DNA from: Haloferax sp046557615
Lineage (GTDB): Archaea > Halobacteriota > Halobacteria > Halobacteriales > Haloferacaceae
Direction of reading: 5' to 3'
Length of the DNA stretch: 64,000 nt
NCBI RefSeq assembly: GCF_046557615.1
Contig: NZ_JBKIII010000001.1
Location: forward strand, 186,001-250,000
Position 1 is the first letter of the stretch. Every line of letters begins with the position of its first letter. Positions 58,651-64,000 of the stretch are shown piece by piece. Both the position numbers and the translations under genes were made by a program. The notes beneath the pieces were generated by a model. It had not been told where the DNA came from. It worked only from the letters and a program-made list of their open reading frames with translations, and ran no database searches.

Positions 58651-59300
58651 GCGACAACCAGCACGGACTCCAAGGCCCGACTCCCGAGGAGCGCCCGCAC
58701 CCAGAGGGACGGCGCAACTCGCAGGGCATCCGCATCGACCCCGCTGCTGAATCGGAACACGAACCACGGCGGACCGTCCTGTCGGCGCTCGTCGAACACG
58801 AACCGGGCGTCCTCTCGCGGGTCGCCGGACTCGCCGCCCGACGGCAGTTCAACATCGAGAGCCTGACGGTTGGCCCGACGACCGTCGAAGGCCACGCCCG
58901 CATCACGATGGTCGTCGAGGAGCCAGACCCCGGCATCGACCAAATCGAAAAACAACTCGCCAAACTGAAGCCGGTCATCTCGGTCGGCGAACTGGACGAC
59001 GACGCGATTCGCGCCGAAGTCGTCCTGCTCAAAGTTCGTGGCGAAGAACCCGACAAGGTTCACGCCATCACCGAGATGTACGACGGCAAGACCCTCGATG
59101 CCGGTCCAGAGACTATCACGGTCCAACTCACCGGTGACGAACACAAAATCGACGACGCCGTCGATGCGTTCCGACGCTTCGGCATCATCGAAATCGCCCG
59201 CACCGGGCAGACCGCTCTCGCACACGGCGCGAAGACGACTGTCCCCGGAGAGGAACCCGGCACGTCCGGCGAACCAACCAAACCCAATCCAAACCAATGA
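58647..59300 (+). CDS. ilvN: Acetolactate synthase small (regulatory) subunit
   Basis: A 217-residue regulatory subunit of acetolactate synthase. The ACT domain (about residues 36-110) starts Arg-Thr-Val-Leu-Ser-Ala-Leu-Val-Glu-His-Glu-Pro-Gly-Val-Leu-Ser-Arg-Val and Asn-Ile-Glu-Ser-Leu-Thr-Val; it normally binds Val for feedback inhibition. A C-terminal ALS_ss_C-type domain follows, then a Thr/Pro/Asn-rich tail. ATGA overlaps with both ilvB and ilvC imply tight coupling. Confidence 0.95.
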   Translation: MSDNQHGLQGPTPEERPHPEGRRNSQGIRIDPAAESEHEPRRTVLSALVEHEPGVLSRVAGLAARRQFNIESLTVGPTTVEGHARITMVVEEPDPGIDQIEKQLAKLKPVISVGELDDDAIRAEVVLLKVRGEEPDKVHAITEMYDGKTLDAGPETITVQLTGDEHKIDDAVDAFRRFGIIEIARTGQTALAHGAKTTVPGEEPGTSGEPTKPNPNQ

Positions 59301-60337
59301 CTGAATTCACTACCACCGTTTACTACGACGACGACGCAGACCGCTCGCAGATCGACTCCAAGACCGTTGCCATCCTCGGCTACGGCAGTCAGGGTCACGC
59401 CCACGCCCAGAACCTCGCCGACAGCGGGGTCGACGTGGTCGTCGGTCTCCAACCCGGTTCTTCCTCGCGTGCCGCTGCCCGCGAAGATGGACTTCGTGTG
59501 GCGACGCCCGCAGAGGCGGCCGCCGAGGCAGACATCGTTTCCGTACTCGTCCCCGACACTGTGCAACCCGCAGTCTTCGAGGAAATCCGCGACGGCCTCG
59601 AACCCGGCGACACGCTCCAGTTCGCCCACGGATTCAACATCCACTACAGCCAAATCGAGCCGCCGGAAGACGTTGACGTGACGCTCGTCGCACCCAAGTC
59701 ACCCGGCCACCTCGTTCGCCGAAACTACGAGAACGGCGAGGGGACGCCTGGGCTCCTCGCAGTCTACCAGGACACGACTGGTGACGCAAAAGCAGAAGCA
59801 CTGGCCTACGCCCACGGAATCGGCTGTACTCGCGCTGGCGTCATCGAGACGACCTTCCGCGAAGAGACCGAGACCGACCTGTTCGGCGAGCAGGCCGTCC
59901 TCTGTGGCGGCGTCACCTCGCTCGTCAAGCAGGGCTACGAGACGCTCGTCGATGCGGGCTACTCCCCCGAGATGGCCTACTTCGAGTGCCTGAACGAACT
60001 GAAACTCATCGTGGACCTGATGTACGAAGGCGGACTCGGCGAGATGTGGCATTCGGTCTCCGACACCGCAGAGTTCGGCGGGCTGACCCGCGGCGACCGC
60101 GTCGTGGACGAACATAGCCGCGAGCGCATGGAGGAAGTCCTCGAAGAAGTGCAAGACGGTACGTTCGCCCGCGAGTGGATTCTCGAGAACCAGGCTGGTC
60201 GTCCATCCTACAACCAGCTCAAGGGAGCAGAAGAGGCCCACGACATCGAGGAAGTCGGTGGCCGACTCCGCGAACTGTTCTCGTGGAATGAAGAATCGAA
60301 GTCTACAGACAAAGCAGAAGCACCAGCAGACGACTGA
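59297..60337 (+). CDS. ilvC: Ketol-acid reductoisomerase (class I)
   Basis: A 346-residue KARI that isomerises and reduces acetolactate to 2,3-dihydroxyisovalerate. The Rossmann motif is Ile-Leu-Gly-Tyr-Gly-Ser-Gln-Gly-His-Ala-His-Ala (about residues 26-37), followed by the cofactor-specificity loop Leu-Gln-Pro-Gly-Ser-Ser-Ser. Metal ligands of the class I knot occur in Asp-Leu-Phe-Gly-Glu-Gln (about 195-200) and Phe-Glu-Cys-Leu-Asn-Glu. A Lys/Glu/Ala-rich tail is present. It lies in ilvBN-ilvC. Confidence 0.96.
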   Translation: MTEFTTTVYYDDDADRSQIDSKTVAILGYGSQGHAHAQNLADSGVDVVVGLQPGSSSRAAAREDGLRVATPAEAAAEADIVSVLVPDTVQPAVFEEIRDGLEPGDTLQFAHGFNIHYSQIEPPEDVDVTLVAPKSPGHLVRRNYENGEGTPGLLAVYQDTTGDAKAEALAYAHGIGCTRAGVIETTFREETETDLFGEQAVLCGGVTSLVKQGYETLVDAGYSPEMAYFECLNELKLIVDLMYEGGLGEMWHSVSDTAEFGGLTRGDRVVDEHSRERMEEVLEEVQDGTFAREWILENQAGRPSYNQLKGAEEAHDIEEVGGRLRELFSWNEESKSTDKAEAPADD

Positions 60338-60346
60338 AATCGACCA

Positions 60347-60607
60347 ATGACACGAAACCGAAAATCGAACGACACGCCGATGCGAGACGTGAGCCACACC
60401 AATCCGTACACCGGAGAGACGTTCACCACCGTCTACGAACGTGGCCCAGTGGTCACCGACGGCGGTCAAACGTCGAGCCCCGAAATGACGGGTGGCTCCG
60501 AGACGATGGACGACGTTGACCACACCCCTCGGAACGGCGAGGGTGCGTCAAACGTGTGGGAACGCGGCTATGAGGACGTAGCATCGACGGGTGACGTAGA
60601 TGAGTGA
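60347..60607 (+). CDS. Small acidic protein with a duplicated ERG motif, inside the ilv-leu operon
   Basis: An 86-residue protein of unknown function between ilvC and leuC. It carries an internal repeat: His-Thr-Asn-Pro-Tyr-Thr-Gly-Glu ... Val-Tyr-Glu-Arg-Gly (about residues 17-33) and His-Thr-Pro-Arg-Asn-Gly-Glu ... Val-Trp-Glu-Arg-Gly (about 59-73). It starts nine bases after ilvC, and its stop overlaps leuC by eight bases. The position suggests a structural or regulatory partner of the pathway, for example of IlvC or LeuCD (inference). I recall a homologue at this position in H. volcanii. Confidence 0.82.
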   Translation: MTRNRKSNDTPMRDVSHTNPYTGETFTTVYERGPVVTDGGQTSSPEMTGGSETMDDVDHTPRNGEGASNVWERGYEDVASTGDVDE

Positions 60608-62021
60608 GGGAACGCTGTACGACAAAGTCTGGGAGAACCACACGGTTTCGGAACTCCCGACTGGACAGACCCAGCTATTCTGTGGACTGCACCTCATCCA
60701 CGAGGTGACGAGTCCCCAGGCGTTCGGCATGCTCCAAGAGCGTGGCCTGGAAGTCGCCTACCCCGAGCGAACCCACGCGACGGTGGACCACATCGTCCCC
60801 ACCTCCGACCAGTCGCGGCCCTACAGCGACGGCGCGGCCGAAGAGATGATGGCCGAACTCGAACAGAACGTCCGCGACGCGGGAATCGAGTTCTCGGACC
60901 CCACGTCCGGGGACCAAGGTATCGTCCACGTCATCGGGCCGGAGCAGGGTCTCACCCAACCCGGCATGACCATCGTCTGTGGTGACTCCCACACCTCGAC
61001 GCACGGCGCGTTCGGCGCACTCGCGTTCGGTATCGGGACGAGCCAAATCCGCGACGTACTGGCCACGCAAACGATTGCGATGGAGAAGAAGAAGGTTCGC
61101 AAAATCGAGGTCACGGGCGAACTCGGCCCCGGCGTCGAAGCGAAGGACGTCATCCTCGAAATCATCCGTCGCCTCGGCACCGAAGGCGGTGTCGGCTACG
61201 TCTACGAGTACGCCGGTGAGGCCATCGAGAACCTCGATATGGAAGGTCGGATGAGTATCTGTAACATGTCCATCGAGGGCGGCGCTCGCGCGGGCTACGT
61301 CAACCCCGACGAGACCACCTACGAGTGGCTGAAACAGACCGACTACTTCCAGGAGACCCCCGAGAAGTTCGACGAACTCAAACCCTACTGGGAGTCGGTT
61401 CGCTCGGACGACGACGCCGAGTACGACGACGTGGTGACCATCGACGGTTCGGAACTCGAACCCGTCGTCACGTGGGGGACGACCCCCGGCCAAGGCGTCG
61501 GCATCTCCCAGCCCATTCCGGCCCCCGAAGACCTTCCCGAAGACAAGCAGGACACGGCGCGGATGGCCCAAGAGCACATGCGCGTCACGCCCGGCGAGAC
61601 GATGGAAGGCTACGAAATCGACGTGGCGTTCCTCGGGTCGTGTACGAACGCCCGCATGCCGGACCTCCGTCGCGCCGCAGAGGTCGTCAAAGGCCGACAG
61701 GTCGCCGACAGTGTTCGTGCGATGGTCGTCCCCGGCAGCCAGCGCGTCAAACTCGCCGCCGAAGCGGAAGGCTTGGACGAAATCTTCACCGAGGCCGGAT
61801 TCGAGTGGCGCGAAGCAGGCTGTTCGATGTGTCTCGGCATGAACGAAGACCAACTCGAAGGCGACGAGGCATCCGCCTCGTCTTCGAACCGTAACTTCAT
61901 CGGTCGGCAGGGGTCGAAAGACGGCCGCACGGTCCTGATGAATCCGCGCATGGTCGCGGCGGCGGCGGTGACCGGACACGTCACCGACGTTCGTGAACTG
62001 AAGGAGGTAACCACCGTATGA
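60600..62021 (+). CDS. leuC: 3-isopropylmalate dehydratase large subunit
   Basis: A 473-residue aconitase-family subunit that isomerises 2- to 3-isopropylmalate with LeuD. The 4Fe-4S cysteines are in Gly-Ser-Cys-Thr-Asn-Ala (about residue 347) and Cys-Ser-Met-Cys-Leu-Gly-Met-Asn (about 407-414), three ligands in all. Also seen: Asp-His-Ile-Val-Pro-Thr and Gly-Asp-Ser-His-Thr-Ser-Thr-His-Gly (about 127-135). It overlaps the small acidic protein gene (8 bases) and leuD (4 bases). Confidence 0.96.
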   Translation: MSEGTLYDKVWENHTVSELPTGQTQLFCGLHLIHEVTSPQAFGMLQERGLEVAYPERTHATVDHIVPTSDQSRPYSDGAAEEMMAELEQNVRDAGIEFSDPTSGDQGIVHVIGPEQGLTQPGMTIVCGDSHTSTHGAFGALAFGIGTSQIRDVLATQTIAMEKKKVRKIEVTGELGPGVEAKDVILEIIRRLGTEGGVGYVYEYAGEAIENLDMEGRMSICNMSIEGGARAGYVNPDETTYEWLKQTDYFQETPEKFDELKPYWESVRSDDDAEYDDVVTIDGSELEPVVTWGTTPGQGVGISQPIPAPEDLPEDKQDTARMAQEHMRVTPGETMEGYEIDVAFLGSCTNARMPDLRRAAEVVKGRQVADSVRAMVVPGSQRVKLAAEAEGLDEIFTEAGFEWREAGCSMCLGMNEDQLEGDEASASSSNRNFIGRQGSKDGRTVLMNPRMVAAAAVTGHVTDVRELKEVTTV

Positions 62022-62626
62022 CCGACGAAATTCCAGAGATTCACTCCGTAACAGGACCGGGCGTGCCCATCCGCGGCAACGACATCGACACCGACCAAAT
62101 CATCCCGGCGCGCTTCATGAAGGTCGTCACCTTCGACGGCCTCGGCGAGTTCGCGTTCTTCGACCAGCGATTCGACGACGAAGACAACGAGAAAGACCAC
62201 GCGCTGAACGAACCGCACTTCCAAGACGCCTCGGTGATGGTCGTCAACGCCAACTTCGGCTGTGGTTCCTCGCGTGAACACGCGCCACAGGCGCTCATGC
62301 GCTGGGGCATCGACGCCATCATCGGCGAGTCGTTCGCCGAGATTTTCGCGGGCAACTGTCTCGCACTCGGTATCCCGACTGTCACTGCCGACACCGAAAC
62401 TGTCGAAGGCATCCAATCGTGGGTCGACGAGAACCCCGACGGCGAGATTCACGTCGATGTGAAGGCCGGAACGGTCACCTACGGCGATACCACCGTCGAA
62501 GCGACGGTCGATAGCGCCCAGCAGAAAGCACTCACCGAAGGTGTCTGGGACACGACGGCGCTCATGAAGTCCAACGCCGACGCCGTCGCCGAGAAAGCAC
62601 GTTCCCTCCCCTACGTCCATGACTGA
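62018..62626 (+). CDS. leuD: 3-isopropylmalate dehydratase small subunit
   Basis: A 202-residue swivelling domain partner of LeuC. The substrate-binding motif Asn-Phe-Gly-Cys-Gly-Ser-Ser-Arg-Glu-His-Ala-Pro (about residues 77-88) is intact, and Gly-Asn-Asp-Ile-Asp-Thr-Asp-Gln-Ile-Ile-Pro appears near the start. Overlaps of four bases with leuC and eight with leuB show operon organisation. Confidence 0.96.
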   Translation: MTDEIPEIHSVTGPGVPIRGNDIDTDQIIPARFMKVVTFDGLGEFAFFDQRFDDEDNEKDHALNEPHFQDASVMVVNANFGCGSSREHAPQALMRWGIDAIIGESFAEIFAGNCLALGIPTVTADTETVEGIQSWVDENPDGEIHVDVKAGTVTYGDTTVEATVDSAQQKALTEGVWDTTALMKSNADAVAEKARSLPYVHD

Positions 62627-63593
62627 GGAAATCGTCGTCATCCCCGGCGATGGAATCGGACAGGAAGTCATTCCGGCGGCCGTCGAAGTACTCGATGCCG
62701 TCGGTGACTTCGACTTCGTGGATGCCGACGCAGGCGACCACGTGAAAGAAGCGACGGGCGAAGCACTCCCCGACGACACGTACGAACTCGTTGCGAACGC
62801 CGATGCGACTTTGTTCGGCGCGGCAGGCGAGACTGCGGCGGACGTGATTCTCCCGCTCCGGACGGCGGTCGATTCGTTCGTCAACGTCCGCCCGGCGAAA
62901 GCCTATCCCGGCGTGGACGCACTTCGGCCCGAGACCGACCTCGTGTTCCTTCGTGAGAACACAGAAGGTGTCTACACGGGTATCGAAGACCAACTCTCCG
63001 ACGACCTCTCGACGCTCACGCGCGTGGTGACGACCTCCGCATCCGAGCGACTCGCCGAGTTCGCTTGCGACTACGTCGGCGGCGAAGGTGGCCACTTCCA
63101 GGTCGCCCACAAGGCGAACGTCATGCGTGAGACCGACGGTCGATTCCTCGATGCAGTCGTCGAGACGGCCGAAAAGAACGGTGTCGAGACGGAGGGAGTT
63201 CTCATGGACGCCTTTGCGACGCGCGTCTGTCTCGACCCGACGCAGTTCGACACTATCGTCTGTCCGAACCTCGCTGGTGACATGCTCTCGGACCTCGCGG
63301 CCGGTCTGGTCGGCGGGCTTGGTCTCCTGCCATCGGCCAACATCGGCCCGGAAAACGCACTGTTCGAACCGGTACACGGGTCTGCTCCTGACATCGCGGG
63401 CGAAGGTATCGCCAACCCTGCGGCGACCATCCTATCGGCGGCGATGCTCCTCGACCACCTCGGCTACGACGACGAAGCAACACAGGTCAACAGTGCGGTC
63501 GAGGCTGTTCTCGAAGATGGCCCACGAACGCCCGACCTCGGCGGCGACGCGTCCACTGAAGACGTGACGGCCGCAGTTATCGACTATCTCTGA
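62619..63593 (+). CDS. leuB: 3-isopropylmalate dehydrogenase
   Basis: A 324-residue decarboxylating dehydrogenase that turns 3-isopropylmalate into the leucine precursor with NAD. It starts Val-Val-Ile-Pro-Gly-Asp-Gly-Ile-Gly-Gln-Glu-Val and contains Arg-Glu-Asn-Thr-Glu-Gly-Val-Tyr (about 108-115), Lys-Ala-Asn-Val-Met-Arg (about 165) and Pro-Val-His-Gly-Ser-Ala-Pro-Asp (about 249). An isocitrate or homoisocitrate dehydrogenase role is less likely in this operon. Last gene of the leu set. Confidence 0.95.
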   Translation: MTEEIVVIPGDGIGQEVIPAAVEVLDAVGDFDFVDADAGDHVKEATGEALPDDTYELVANADATLFGAAGETAADVILPLRTAVDSFVNVRPAKAYPGVDALRPETDLVFLRENTEGVYTGIEDQLSDDLSTLTRVVTTSASERLAEFACDYVGGEGGHFQVAHKANVMRETDGRFLDAVVETAEKNGVETEGVLMDAFATRVCLDPTQFDTIVCPNLAGDMLSDLAAGLVGGLGLLPSANIGPENALFEPVHGSAPDIAGEGIANPAATILSAAMLLDHLGYDDEATQVNSAVEAVLEDGPRTPDLGGDASTEDVTAAVIDYL

Positions 63594-63739
63594 GGCCGAC
63601 TCGGTCGAATCATCGACCACCACTCGATTTTCGTTCTTGATTGCGAATCCCTCGTCTCGAACAGAGACGGGCGAAATCCAACATAAACAATTATCCCTCC
63701 ACCTCCCCCTACTTCTGAAATAGCGAGGAACCGGACCCG

Positions 63740-64000
63740 ATGTTACCAGCAGAACGAAGACGCCGTATTGTCGAACTCGTCTCCGAGTCCGACGGCAGGT
63801 CAGTCGAGGCCTTAGCCGACGGATTGGACTTTTCGAAGGCGACCATCCGCCGTGATTTACGCGAACTCGAAGACCGGGGACTCATCGAGCGTTCCCACGG
63901 TGGTGCAGTTCCAGTCACGTCGGTCGGACGAGAGCGAACGTTCGGCGAAAAAGAAGTGCAGAATCTCGATGCGAAACGCGCAATCGCACAACGCGCAGTC
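63740..64000 (+). CDS. glpR: DeoR/GlpR-family transcriptional regulator (partial, runs off the window)
   Basis: The first 87 codons of a DeoR-type regulator. The N-terminal HTH (about residues 3-58) reads Pro-Ala-Glu-Arg-Arg-Arg-Arg-Ile-Val ... Phe-Ser-Lys-Ala-Thr-Ile-Arg-Arg-Asp-Leu-Arg-Glu-Leu, and a Ser-His-Gly-Gly-Ala-Val wing follows. The sugar-phosphate-binding domain begins at the right edge. In H. volcanii GlpR represses fructose and glucose catabolic genes; glycerol genes about 35 kb away are a different set. The ATG has a GAGG Shine-Dalgarno-like site 11-15 nt upstream, so this transcript may have a leader. Confidence 0.85.
   Translation, partial: MLPAERRRRIVELVSESDGRSVEALADGLDFSKATIRRDLRELEDRGLIERSHGGAVPVTSVGRERTFGEKEVQNLDAKRAIAQRAV

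Noticed and set aside
1..64000. tRNA, rRNA, IS element and CRISPR array search by eye
   Set aside because: No cloverleaf with a GTTCGAATC-type T-arm, no rRNA-like stretch, no transposase or terminal repeats and no regularly spaced repeats were seen.

Overview
The window is haloarchaeal chromosome, most likely from a Haloferax-type organism (inference). Predicted proteins are rich in Asp and Glu, codons are GC-rich in third position, and many genes have an A/T-rich box A about 20-32 nt before the start codon, as expected for leaderless archaeal transcripts. Archaeal hallmark genes are present: proteasome psmB, the oligosaccharyltransferase aglB, aglJ and DUF555. From memory, the backbone order (psmB ... 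dhaKLM, ptsH, glpX, glpK, glpC, glpB, glpA ... aglB ... aglJ ... leuA, ilvBNC, leuCDB, glpR) resembles Haloferax volcanii; a genome alignment should confirm this. I see no rRNA, tRNA, insertion sequence, CRISPR array or obvious replication origin.

Layout. 1-18.8 kb is housekeeping and small conserved genes: a GCS-like protein, PsmB, DUF555, an HTH-CBS regulator with a palindrome at its start codon, PurM, an M50 protease/TraB pair divergent from glycerate kinase, a bifunctional-nuclease-family protein, a thioesterase, two predicted lipoproteins and IleS. 19-31.7 kb is a glycerol/dihydroxyacetone locus: dhaKLM, HPr, a putative glycerol transporter, glpK and glpABC. A plus-strand pair, a sugar-1-phosphate nucleotidyltransferase and glmS, sits between glpK and glpC. 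32-35 kb holds an Orc1/Cdc6-like protein with an atypical Walker B, a HAD phosphatase, a methyltransferase and two tiny zinc-ribbon proteins.

35-52.6 kb is a protein N-glycosylation island. Its edges are conserved: a DUF368 membrane protein and AglB on one side, AglJ on the other. Between them lies what looks like a lineage-specific cassette: two DegT-family aminotransferases, an NAD-dependent epimerase, a FemAB-like acyltransferase, two alkaline-phosphatase-superfamily enzymes, a GT4 and a GT2 glycosyltransferase, a Wzx-like flippase and an SQD1-like (UDP-sulfoquinovose synthase) protein. Together they could build a sulfonated, N-acylated aminosugar glycan on dolichol phosphate, flip it and transfer it to S-layer or other surface proteins. 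DUF368 is a candidate recycler of the lipid carrier.

55.3-63.6 kb is the branched-chain amino acid locus: leuA, ilvB, ilvN, ilvC, a small acidic protein, leuC, leuD, leuB. Two points stand out. leuA needs a +1 frameshift to join its box-A-positioned ATG to the catalytic reading frame. ilvB is preceded by a 32-codon leaderless ORF ending Leu-Ile-Ile-Val-Gly-Val, with a hairpin over its last codons and a strong Shine-Dalgarno before ilvB, which is the layout of an amino-acid-sensing leader peptide. The window ends inside a DeoR/GlpR-type regulator gene.
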